NCBI GenBank assembly: GCA_947165795.1
Contig: CAMVBP010000023.1
Span: 1 to 15,174, forward strand
Direction of reading: 5' to 3'
Source of the DNA: an uncultured Treponema sp.
GTDB taxonomy: Bacteria > Spirochaetota > Spirochaetia > Treponematales > Treponemataceae
Length of the DNA stretch: 15,174 bases
Under the pieces are notes generated by a model. It did no database searches, was not told where the DNA came from, and saw nothing but the letters and a program-made list of their open reading frames with translations. The position numbers were made by a program, and so were the translations under genes. Shown piece by piece: positions 1 to 6,417 of the stretch (the stretch's first letter is position 1; each line of letters starts with the position of its first letter).

Positions 1-1119
1 AAGGAATTAAATTATCCTTTAGGGAATGTAATTCTTACTGCCGGCCGTCCGTCTCTTATGAACGGTTTTAATGATTTTTCCAGGCTTGGACCTCTTCTTA
101 AAAAATACAAAAATCTGATTCTTGAAGATCTTAAATATGTTTACGATGAAAAAACTGTTTTATTTATTTATAACCTTCTGATGGCGGAATATCAGTATCA
201 GCAGAATAATCTTGTAGAAGCGGAAATTCTTGTAAGCAGCGTAGAAAAGGCTTTTGATAAACATGATGAACGCCGGCTTCTTTTTTCTGCGCTCTACCTT
301 CAGTCAAAAATTCTTCTTGCGCAGGGTAAAACAGTAAGTGCAGACAGCTACATAGAAGAAATTAATAATCGTTCCAAAGAAAAGGGAAAGGCAGAATTTT
401 CGTATAACATAGATGCAGTTCACGTACTTTTTTCTTTGTATGAAGGAAATGTAAAAAAAATTACAAGCTGGCTTAAAGATTCAGCACCTGATGAATATAA
501 AGATTTTAATATGATTGATACCTACAGGTATTTGATAAAAATCCGCTGTTACATGGTTACAAAAAACTATGCAGCCGCCATTGCCCTTGCAGAAAAAATC
601 CGTTCACTTTTAGCAGAAGGAAAACGCCACATGGATTTATGCGAAATTGATCTTCTGCTGGCTATGAACTTTTTTCAGGCTTCTAAAAAGGAATTTGCTT
701 TTCAGGCTCTTGAACGCGCTTTAAAAATTGCACGCCGCCGTAAGTTTTACCGGATTATCGCAGATGAAGGCGAAGCTATGCTGCAGGTTCTTTTAGCTTA
801 TGCAGAAGAAAAAGGATATTCAGAGCTTCAGTCACCAAAAGATGATTTTTTTATGAAGATAATTGAGATGACTCGAGAAATGGCAATTACTCATCCACAT
901 TATCTTAAAGTATATTTTCCCGATGATCAGAAATTTTCCCAAATGGAAATAGACATTCTTAAGCTTTTGGAAATGGGAAAATCAAAAGAAGAAATCGGCC
1001 GCTATTTTTTTATAAGCCTGAATACCGTAAAATATCACCTTAAAAAAATCTATTCCAAGCTGGAAGCGTCTACAAGTAATCAGGCGGTGTGGAACGCACG
1101 CTGGATAGGATTAATTTAA
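1..1119 (+). CDS. LuxR-family regulator of the MalT/LAL type, C-terminal part (5' end outside window)
   Basis: The reading frame is open from base 1 with no stop, so the first ATG at 58 is probably internal and the gene is cut by the window edge; about 372 residues are visible. The last ~60 residues are a GerE/LuxR helix-turn-helix (FSQMEIDILKLLEMGKS, then SLNTVKYHLKKIYSKLEA), which binds DNA. The preceding ~290 residues are helical and repeat-like (for example NNLVEAEILVSSVEKAF, then ALYLQSKILLAQGKTVSADS), matching the TPR-like sensor region of ATP-dependent LuxR (LAL) regulators. The segment LTAGRPSLMNGFNDFSRLG at the left edge is also typical of that family. The N-terminal ATPase should lie upstream. 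Such proteins activate genes on binding a small inducer; the target cannot be read here. Family call is confident; length and start are unknown. Confidence 0.88.
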   Translation, partial: KELNYPLGNVILTAGRPSLMNGFNDFSRLGPLLKKYKNLILEDLKYVYDEKTVLFIYNLLMAEYQYQQNNLVEAEILVSSVEKAFDKHDERRLLFSALYLQSKILLAQGKTVSADSYIEEINNRSKEKGKAEFSYNIDAVHVLFSLYEGNVKKITSWLKDSAPDEYKDFNMIDTYRYLIKIRCYMVTKNYAAAIALAEKIRSLLAEGKRHMDLCEIDLLLAMNFFQASKKEFAFQALERALKIARRRKFYRIIADEGEAMLQVLLAYAEEKGYSELQSPKDDFFMKIIEMTREMAITHPHYLKVYFPDDQKFSQMEIDILKLLEMGKSKEEIGRYFFISLNTVKYHLKKIYSKLEASTSNQAVWNARWIGLI

Positions 1120-1142
1120 AGGAAATTTCTAAATAACATACG

Positions 1143-1166
1143 GCGGTTGAGGCTCTCGAACCCTCA
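1143..1166 (+). terminator. Weak hairpin after the LuxR gene, possible degenerate terminator
   Basis: TTGAGG and CCTCAA form a 6-bp stem 23 nt after the stop codon, followed by an interrupted T/A tract. The left arm and loop (GGTTGAGGCTCTC) resemble the stronger terminator at 10848-10888 (GGTTTGAGACTCTC), but the distal GC arm is missing here. Confidence 0.35.
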
Positions 1167-1186
1167 ATTTTAAATATTTTTAAAAA

Positions 1187-1204
1187 ACTACCCGAACGGG
1201 TGGT
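1187..1204. repeat. 18-bp inverted repeat
   Basis: ACTACCC-GAAC-GGGTGGT is a 7-bp inverted repeat with one G.T pair around a 4-nt loop. It lies in the gap between the LuxR gene and the convergent diguanylate cyclase gene. Its function is unknown; it could be an operator-like site or a small RNA hairpin. Confidence 0.3.
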
Positions 1205-1268
1205 GACATATTAAATTTATGAATGTATTATCTTTTATAAGGAGAGTTAAAAAATATATAGATATAAG

Positions 1269-1312
1269 ATCACAGTTTTTTGTGTTTGAGCAAATTACTG
1301 TGATTTTTTTTT
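1269..1312 (+). terminator. Rho-independent terminator
   Basis: ATCACAGT (1269-1276) pairs perfectly with ACTGTGAT (1297-1304), with an inner TTTG/CAAA stem, and is followed by an eight-T run (1305-1312). On the minus strand no T-run follows the stem, so it acts on rightward transcripts. It lies 150 nt beyond the LuxR stop. Confidence 0.75.
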
Positions 1313-1335
1313 ACTAAAAAATCCTGTGTGAGCGC

Positions 1336-2736
1336 TTAACCGTTATTTTTTTGCTTCATGCGTGCTTTTTCTTCGTACATGGCTTTATCGGCGTAGGCTA
1401 TTAATTCTTCTACACTCTGACCATTTTTTGGATAAACGGCAATTCCTACTGCCGCAGAAATATCTGCAAGTACATGCGCAGAAAGTTTTGCAGGGACATT
1501 CAGAACGGCTCTAATTCGATCAACTGTATTAAGATAATCAGTACCGGTATTTTTCCCACGGAAAATAATTATAAATTCATCTCCGCCAAAACGCGCTACA
1601 ATATCTTCCGGCCTTACAGATTCCATAAGGCGTTTAGCAACCTTTGAAAGTGCAGTATCGCCGGTTGTATGACCGTACATATCGTTTATCTGCTTAAAAT
1701 TGTTCATGTCTATAAAACAAAGTGCAACCTGGCTGTCGTTGCGTCTTGCATAATCAATTTCTTTTTTAAGCGAAAAAATTGCGGTCTGCTTTGTGTAGAG
1801 TCCTGTAAGCTGGTCAAGTGTTGCAAGCTGTGCAAGACGCACGTTGCTCTGGCGAAGCTTTAAGAAAAGCAGTGTAAGGATGGTAAAGGCAACTATAAGC
1901 AAAAGCGATAAAGTAGTAAGAACAACTACAAGATGAATATTAACCCAGGCTTCGGAAGGCGCAACTGCAATTTCCCAGTGGGCATTAGGCATATCAAGTT
2001 CTTTTGTTATAGGATTATGTAAAAGCTTGTATTCTGTTCCATAAATGTGTTTTTGTTCGCCGGTTTCGTCATTAATTTTATAAATTGAATATTTATAATC
2101 GCGGCTGTCGAAGGCAGAAAAATCTATTGTGCTTAGAATTTTTTCTACGCGGACAACAACATTTACAAAGCCCCAGAATTCAGCTTCATTATCATTTTTA
2201 AAAACAGGTAATCTGCTTATAAATCCTTCGCCGCCCTGCAAAAGGGAATACGGTCCTCCGATTGTAAGCACGCCGCTGTCTCTGGTTCTTATTGCTTCGT
2301 CGGCGCGTTTGCTGTCTGCAAAAAGATTATGGCCAATTACATTTTCGTTTCCCTGCAGAGGATAAACATTAGAAACTATGCCGTTTGGAGCAATCTGAAC
2401 ACAATCTGCGGCAGGAAAATCCGGGAAAATTCGCGAAGCCATTAATTCAAAATTGTTTTCATTAATTGCGTCTACTAAAACTGTGGAAGCTATAATGCCG
2501 TTTAACTGAAAAGTATGATAACAGGTCTGTTCAATTTCTGCGGCGCACATTACCGCAAGATTTTTTGCTTCCAGTTTTCTTGAACGTACGGAACCGAATG
2601 CCTCGTAAACACTAATGTCTGCAAAAATAGCAAGTAAGATAAGAAAAACAGCAATTACAAAAATAAAATCTTTTTTTAAAAGTCTGGTAAGAGTTGAAAT
2701 ATCGTAAATTCTTTTTTCCGGCTTTTTTCTTTCCAT
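1336..2736 (-). CDS. Membrane-bound CHASE-GGDEF diguanylate cyclase
   Basis: Makes cyclic di-GMP from two GTP in response to an extracytoplasmic signal. Order in the 466 residues: TM helix ~24-46, CHASE-like periplasmic sensor ~80-230 (VQIAPNGIVSNVYPL, SRLPVF, WGFVNVVVRVEKIL), TM helix ~267-293, GGDEF domain ~305-462. The catalytic signature is intact (ARFGGDEF, GGDEF at 384-388), as is the substrate-site stretch DQLTGLYTK. An RxxD inhibitory site (RPED, 375-378) sits five residues before GGDEF, so product feedback inhibition is expected. No EAL domain. The start is supported by a promoter whose -10 ends 6 nt before the ATG; no Shine-Dalgarno is seen, so the mRNA is probably leaderless. It lies last in a minus-strand run of three genes but has its own promoter. 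The ligand is unknown. Confidence 0.93.
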   Translation of the reverse strand: MERKKPEKRIYDISTLTRLLKKDFIFVIAVFLILLAIFADISVYEAFGSVRSRKLEAKNLAVMCAAEIEQTCYHTFQLNGIIASTVLVDAINENNFELMASRIFPDFPAADCVQIAPNGIVSNVYPLQGNENVIGHNLFADSKRADEAIRTRDSGVLTIGGPYSLLQGGEGFISRLPVFKNDNEAEFWGFVNVVVRVEKILSTIDFSAFDSRDYKYSIYKINDETGEQKHIYGTEYKLLHNPITKELDMPNAHWEIAVAPSEAWVNIHLVVVLTTLSLLLIVAFTILTLLFLKLRQSNVRLAQLATLDQLTGLYTKQTAIFSLKKEIDYARRNDSQVALCFIDMNNFKQINDMYGHTTGDTALSKVAKRLMESVRPEDIVARFGGDEFIIIFRGKNTGTDYLNTVDRIRAVLNVPAKLSAHVLADISAAVGIAVYPKNGQSVEELIAYADKAMYEEKARMKQKNNG

Positions 2737-2742
2737 AGCTAT

Positions 2743-2772
2743 ATTATAATTGCAAAATTATAATTCTGCCAA
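2743..2772 (-). promoter_or_regulatory. Sigma70-like promoter of the diguanylate cyclase gene (predicted leaderless)
   Basis: On the minus strand: -35 TTGGCA (2772-2767), 18-nt spacer, -10 TATAAT (2748-2743), then six bases to the ATG at 2736. Transcription starting 6-7 nt after the -10 would begin at the A of ATG. No GGAGG-like sequence lies between. Confidence 0.7.
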
Positions 2773-2815
2773 TTTTTTTTACGTGCCGCAAAAAGGCCGG
2801 AATTTATGATGAATT

Positions 2816-3355
2816 TTATTCATCCTCGCACGCATACACAATCTGCGAAAGAAATTCAGAATATTCTTTAACTATATCAGGATGTTCAGCCGCATAATCA
2901 ATAATTTCCTTACCAAGACCATTTTCTGCAAGTGCAATTATGTTTTCCCGGGGAACTTTATTTACAGAAGGGCAGGTTGGAGTAAGAGCAACGGCAAGCT
3001 TATTCGAGTCCGGAAGTTTTACTGCGCGCAAAGGCCAGATTTTACATTCAAATGGTTTGAGCTCCTGAGGCAAAGTGCAGCCGCGCGTATTATCTAAAAA
3101 TGGACAAGGAGCTTCTTCTTCGGCACTGGTGGTTTTGTAAAGGCCTGTAAGCTCGAATGTATAGGAAGAAGCTTCTGATTCTTTGTTGTTGCCGGAAATA
3201 TTTACCGGACGGAATTTTGCATTCGGGTTTAAAGCCTGCATTTTCTTTAAATCTTTTGCAGGGAATACGGGAGTTTCCCAGAGGCTTTGTCTGCGGAAGC
3301 TGCAGCAGAATTTGCAGGCTGCACAGTCAGATTTGGAGAGTATGAATGAAAGCAT
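2816..3355 (-). CDS. YkgJ-type CxxCxxCC zinc/iron-cluster protein
   Basis: A 179-residue protein of the YkgJ/FliB-like cysteine-cluster family. Near the N-terminus DCAACKFCC gives the CxxCxxCC signature (Cys 11, 14, 17, 18). The second conserved part is CPFLDNTRGCTL followed by KPFECKIWPL (Cys 84, 93, 104). These cysteines probably bind a metal cluster. The biochemical role is poorly known; some relatives (FliB) methylate flagellin lysines, but that function cannot be assigned here. It is soluble, with no signal peptide or TM helix. The start is well supported: GGAGG at 3366-3362 ends six bases before the ATG. That site belongs to the GC-rich repeat element upstream. Cotranscription with the DUF2156 gene through the element is likely, since no other promoter is seen. 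Confidence 0.88.
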   Translation of the reverse strand: MLSFILSKSDCAACKFCCSFRRQSLWETPVFPAKDLKKMQALNPNAKFRPVNISGNNKESEASSYTFELTGLYKTTSAEEEAPCPFLDNTRGCTLPQELKPFECKIWPLRAVKLPDSNKLAVALTPTCPSVNKVPRENIIALAENGLGKEIIDYAAEHPDIVKEYSEFLSQIVYACEDE

Positions 3356-3361
3356 GAAAAA

Positions 3362-3366
3362 CCTCC
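3362..3366 (-). promoter_or_regulatory. Ribosome-binding site inside repeat element A
   Basis: GGAGG, read on the minus strand, ends 6 nt before the ATG at 3355. It forms the last bases of the GC-rich element covering 3362-3461, so the repeat seems to have become the translation signal of the CxxCxxCC gene. Confidence 0.7.
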
Positions 3367-3461
3367 GGGGGCGTTACGGGGGCGGAGCCCCCGTTAGAAG
3401 GGGTAGTGGAAGACCGCAACGCGGGCTGGAACGAGGGGAAGACATTCCCCTTCTACTCCTA
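3362..3461 (-). repeat. GC-rich dispersed element, copy A
   Basis: About 100 nt, much more GC-rich than its surroundings, between the DUF2156 and CxxCxxCC genes. Read on the minus strand it begins with the TAG stop of the DUF2156 gene (TAGGAGTAGAAGGGGA), then a hairpin AGGGGAA-TGTC-TTCCCCT, a middle part containing GGTCTT and CTACCC, and a hairpin GGGGGC-TCC-GCCCCC, and it ends in CGGAGG. It aligns along its whole length, with small gaps, to the copy at 5796-5897 and has the same orientation relative to its upstream gene. No T-tract follows the hairpins, so it is not a standard terminator. It may be a REP/MITE-like mobile sequence or an mRNA 3'-end stabiliser. Confidence 0.8.
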
Positions 3462-4376
3462 TTTTAAAATACCATAAAACTTATCTAAAATCATTGTCGG
3501 CTTGTAGGAAAGTTTTGCCTTGCGCAGGCCTTCTACGCCCATATCTTCTTCGCGGTTAAGGTAGAGAGAGTTGCAGCGGCGCGAAAACTGCTGGTTAATA
3601 ACGGCATAGGCTCCGTTTTTTTCAAAGTTGCCGTAGGATTTTTCGTAAATTACATCGAGGACGTCCGGCGAAACTGGACTTGCAAGCGTCATTGCGGCAG
3701 GCTCTCCGTTAATGTAAAGAACGCCGCCGCGCATTTTGAGTAGATCGGTATTTTTTAGGGCAAGCTCTATGCTTTCCTGTTCAAGCTGCAAAAACGAATT
3801 TTCTTCACCGTCTTTTTCTACGTACCATTTTTTTGCTACGGTCAGAATGTCGGCGGCAATGTCGTTTTCAGGGTAGGTTTTAAATTCCCAGTTTGAACCG
3901 TAAATTCTGTTGAAGCGCGAAATATGATTACGTTTTTTCTGATAATGAGAGCCCGGAAGTTCGGCAAGATTCTGGCGAAGATAAACATAATCGCAGTCAT
4001 CGCGGTTTGTTTTCCAGGCGACATGAAGATTTGGAAAAGCGGCTGCAAGACATTTATCCAGCAGATTTTTCTGTTCCTGGGTAAGAAGGCAGAATTGAAC
4101 CGGCCTGTTTTGAATTCGGGCATCTTCGATAATAAGGTTTATTGCTGTAGTAAGCCAGTTTTCTGAAAAAACTGCAGGAGTGATTGGAATGGGGAATCCA
4201 TAGCCTGTTCGGTTTTCTTCGCCGTAATAATATCTTATTAAGACCTCGTTTTTGATTTTGAGTTCCGTATTATATTTTTTTTGCAGAAGAAAAAGATTGG
4301 CGAGCGAAGAATCGCTTCCAAAAAATCCTTCCGTATTCATATGATTTTTTAAGTACTCAAAATCGAGGTTATTCAT
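3459..4376 (-). CDS. DUF2156-family protein (GNAT-fold, phosphatidylglycerol lysyltransferase C-domain-like)
   Basis: A 305-residue soluble protein. The segment LPGSHYQKKRNHISRFNRIYG, followed by KKWYVEKDG, GGVLYINGEPAAMTLASP and a C-terminal FSRRCNSLYLNREEDMG...KLSYKP, has the layout of DUF2156, a double-GNAT fold related to the C-terminal domain of MprF. Relatives of known function move aminoacyl groups from tRNA to lipid or protein acceptors, but stand-alone DUF2156 proteins of this size are mostly uncharacterised, so no substrate is assigned. There are no TM helices, unlike full MprF. The TAG stop coincides with the first bases of element A. No Shine-Dalgarno precedes the ATG; a TTGTTT/TAATTT promoter sits at leaderless distance. 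Divergently transcribed from the decarboxylase. Confidence 0.78.
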   Translation of the reverse strand: MNNLDFEYLKNHMNTEGFFGSDSSLANLFLLQKKYNTELKIKNEVLIRYYYGEENRTGYGFPIPITPAVFSENWLTTAINLIIEDARIQNRPVQFCLLTQEQKNLLDKCLAAAFPNLHVAWKTNRDDCDYVYLRQNLAELPGSHYQKKRNHISRFNRIYGSNWEFKTYPENDIAADILTVAKKWYVEKDGEENSFLQLEQESIELALKNTDLLKMRGGVLYINGEPAAMTLASPVSPDVLDVIYEKSYGNFEKNGAYAVINQQFSRRCNSLYLNREEDMGVEGLRKAKLSYKPTMILDKFYGILK

Positions 4377-4625
4377 ATATTAAAATTACTGATTTAATGT
4401 GGTAAAAACAAGGGAAAAATGTCTAAATAAATTGTACAAAAGTGATGAATTAAAAAAATAAAAAATTCAAAAAATTTAAAAAAAAATGATGACCTAATTG
4501 AAATAATTTGTTATTATTCCCCGAACGTTGAAATTTAGGTAGTAAAGCTATAAAAATTGCATTCAGTTCCTACGCAGCGTGACGACGGCTTTGACCGGTT
4601 ATTTATCATTACAAAGAGGTAATAG
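4377..4625. other. AT-rich divergent intergenic region with a decarboxylase leader
   Basis: 249 nt between divergent genes. The left part holds the DUF2156 promoter, and 4440-4500 is almost pure A/T. For the decarboxylase I see only a weak promoter, TTGAAA (4528-4533) and TATAAA (4549-4554) with a short 15-nt spacer. A ~65-nt GC-richer leader (about 4560-4610) follows. It matches no riboswitch that I recognise. Confidence 0.4.
4383..4411 (-). promoter_or_regulatory. Candidate promoter of the DUF2156 gene (predicted leaderless)
   Basis: Minus strand: -35 TTGTTT (4411-4406), 17-nt spacer, -10 TAATTT (4388-4383), then six bases to the ATG at 4376. The hexamers are weaker than at the other four leaderless candidates, but the spacing is the same. 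Confidence 0.45.
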
Positions 4626-5798
4626 ATGTTTAATCGTAGCGATTATGTCAGCGATAAGGACTGGCAGCGTTTTCTCGACTTTTCTAAGGATTTGGAAACT
4701 CCAAATATCGTAATCAATCTTAACACAATCAAACAGAATTTTATTCGTCTTAGAGATTCATTCCCTTATGCCAGAATTTATTATGCAATGAAGTCTAACC
4801 CGGGCGAGCCTGTGCTTAAAATGCTTGCTGATATGGGTTCCTGCTTTGATATTGCTTCGCGCTATGAGCTTGATATGATTTCTAAATTTGATGTTTCTCC
4901 GGAAAGACTTTCTTACGGAAATACAATCAAAAAGGCAAAGGACATTAAATATTTTTACGACAAGGGCGTTCGCATGTTTGCTACAGACAGCAAGGATGAC
5001 CTTAAGGAAATTGCAAAGAATGCTCCTGGCTCACGTATTTACGTGCGAATTCTTGTAGAAAACTCTGTAAGTGCCGACTGGCCGCTTTCCCGCAAATTCG
5101 GCTGCCACCCGGATATGGCATACGATTTACTCGTGCTTGCCCGCGATCTTGGCCTTACACCTTACGGAATAAGCTTCCACGTTGGTAGTCAGCAGCGCGA
5201 TATTGGACAGTGGAACGACGCAATTGCAAAGGTAAAATATCTTTTTACATCTCTCGAAGAAGAAGAGGGAATCCGCCTGAGCATGATTAATATGGGTGGT
5301 GGTTTCCCGGCAAGTTATATTGAACCGACAAACACCCTCGCTGAATATGCATCAGAAATTACACGCTATATTCAGGAAGACTTTGGCGATGATATCCCGG
5401 AAATCATTCTTGAGCCGGGCCGTTCCCTCGTTGGCGACAGCGGAATTTTAACTTCGGAAGTTATTTTGACATCGCGCAAAAACAACACCGCACTTGCACG
5501 CTGGGTATACGTAGACGCCGGAAAATTCAACGGACTTATCGAAACCCTCGACGAATCAATAAAATATCCTGTAGTAACCAGCCGCGACAAACCGGGCGAA
5601 AAAGAAGGCATCGTAATTATAGCCGGCCCAACCTGCGACAGCATGGACATTATGTACGAAGACGCCAAATATAAGCTCCCGATTTCCCTCAAAGCCGGCG
5701 ACAAGCTCTACTGGCTTTCAACAGGCGCCTATACATCAACCTATGCATCGGTAGCATTCAACGGCTTCCCGCCGATAAAAACATATTTTATGGACTAG
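4626..5798 (+). CDS. Group III PLP-dependent decarboxylase, ornithine/lysine type
   Basis: Alanine-racemase-fold amino acid decarboxylase, 390 residues, the usual length. Visible motifs in order: PLP lysine in YYAMKSNP (Lys56), FDIASRYELD, HVGSQ (His185, stacks on PLP), GGGFP (224-228, phosphate binding), EPGRS (263-267), GPTCDSMD with the catalytic Cys337 and Asp338, and a C-terminal GAYTSTYASVAFNGF. The CDSMD motif is that of ornithine/lysine decarboxylases rather than diaminopimelate decarboxylase, so the likely product is putrescine or cadaverine; ornithine versus lysine cannot be decided by eye. The start is supported by AGAGGT eight bases before the ATG. Codon use is richer in C/G third bases than in neighbours, especially in the second half, suggesting high expression. 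It ends in TAG, shared with element B. Confidence 0.9.
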   Translation: MFNRSDYVSDKDWQRFLDFSKDLETPNIVINLNTIKQNFIRLRDSFPYARIYYAMKSNPGEPVLKMLADMGSCFDIASRYELDMISKFDVSPERLSYGNTIKKAKDIKYFYDKGVRMFATDSKDDLKEIAKNAPGSRIYVRILVENSVSADWPLSRKFGCHPDMAYDLLVLARDLGLTPYGISFHVGSQQRDIGQWNDAIAKVKYLFTSLEEEEGIRLSMINMGGGFPASYIEPTNTLAEYASEITRYIQEDFGDDIPEIILEPGRSLVGDSGILTSEVILTSRKNNTALARWVYVDAGKFNGLIETLDESIKYPVVTSRDKPGEKEGIVIIAGPTCDSMDIMYEDAKYKLPISLKAGDKLYWLSTGAYTSTYASVAFNGFPPIKTYFMD

Positions 5799-5897
5799 GA
5801 AGGAGGGGGAAGTCTCCCCCTACGCACAAGCCCACTTCATGGTCTTGTGCTACCCTCTCGCCTAATGGGGCTCCGCCCCCTTAAAATCCCCCTGGGG
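5796..5897 (+). repeat. GC-rich dispersed element, copy B
   Basis: Begins with the TAG stop of the decarboxylase (TAGGAAGGAGGGGG). It contains three hairpins: AGGGGG-AAGTCT-CCCCCT, GCACAAG/CTTGTGC around a 13-nt loop, and GGGGC-TCC-GCCCC, and ends near CCCCCTGGGG. Shared blocks with copy A in the same order include TAGGA, GTCT.CCCC, GGTCTT, CTACCC, CTAA.GGGG and GGGCTCCGCCCCC. No T-tract follows, so classical termination is unlikely. Confidence 0.8.
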
Positions 5898-5956
5898 AAA
5901 TTAGAATAATCACTTTATAAATATAAAAGTTTAATGACGTATCTTTTTTTTCATGG

Positions 5957-5962
5957 TATATT
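5957..5962 (+). promoter_or_regulatory. Candidate extended -10 for the FMN-binding/queH pair
   Basis: TATATT preceded by TGG gives a TGn-extended -10. No convincing -35 is present. Transcription from ~5969 would give a leader of about 23 nt before the ATG at 5992. Confidence 0.35.
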
Positions 5963-5991
5963 ATGAATTGAGAAGGCCTTGTTTATATATC

Positions 5992-6417
5992 ATGAAAAAA
6001 CTCAATTGGGAAAAATATTCTAAATATCTTACTATTATTGCGCTTGTTTTTATAATTGGGGCGGGGTATTTTGTTAACCGTCATAAAGTGCAGATACGCG
6101 AGGCTTATAAGCTTCCTTTTTACGAAGTCGACTTACAGAATGTTGAAGACGGCGTTTACTACGGAAAAACCTATACAAGTTTTCTTCATGTTCAGTTAAA
6201 TGTTTCTGTAGAAAATCATAAAATCACAAATATTGAAGTTCTGGAAAGCGAAGGAATTGACGGCGAAACTGCAAAGCCTGTTTTGCAGAAAATGATTGAA
6301 GAAAACAAAGTTGCTGTGCCGGCTATAAAACATGCGGAATTGGGAAGCCTTGTTTATATCAGCTGTGTAAGCTGCGCCTTGAGTGAAGATGGTTTAAGTG
6401 AAAATAGCGATGAATGA
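5992..6417 (+). CDS. Membrane-anchored FMN-binding-domain protein
   Basis: 141 residues from the ATG at 5992. A basic N-terminus (MKKLNWEKYSKY) leads into one TM helix (~12-29), followed by an FMN_bind-like domain (~54-130: DGVYYGKTYTSFLHVQLNVS, then ENHKITNIEVLESEG). The domain would face outside the cytoplasm. FMN_bind domains of the RnfG/NqrC type carry FMN covalently on the Thr of an S/DGAT-like motif. The equivalent place here reads ELGSLVYISCVSCA, so that attachment motif is not recognisable and flavin binding may be non-covalent or lost. An in-frame ATG at 5953 would add 13 residues (MVYYELRRPCLYI) in front of the MKKLNW start; I prefer 5992 because 5953 lacks a ribosome-binding site. 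Overlaps queH and is probably cotranscribed with it. Confidence 0.75.
   Translation: MKKLNWEKYSKYLTIIALVFIIGAGYFVNRHKVQIREAYKLPFYEVDLQNVEDGVYYGKTYTSFLHVQLNVSVENHKITNIEVLESEGIDGETAKPVLQKMIEENKVAVPAIKHAELGSLVYISCVSCALSEDGLSENSDE

Noticed and set aside
1141..1166. tRNA T-arm-like sequence on the minus strand (GGGTTCGAGAG)
   Set aside because: The rest of a tRNA cloverleaf is absent on both sides; it fits better as a degenerate terminator hairpin.
5953..5991. Upstream ATG for the FMN-binding protein
   Set aside because: No ribosome-binding site. The shorter start gives a typical MKK basic N-terminus before the TM helix. Not fully excluded.
5974..6360. Short direct repeat GCCTTGTTTATAT at both ends of the FMN-binding gene
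   Set aside because: Only 13 bases, in different reading frames, in AT-rich sequence; no other sign of an element. Probably chance.
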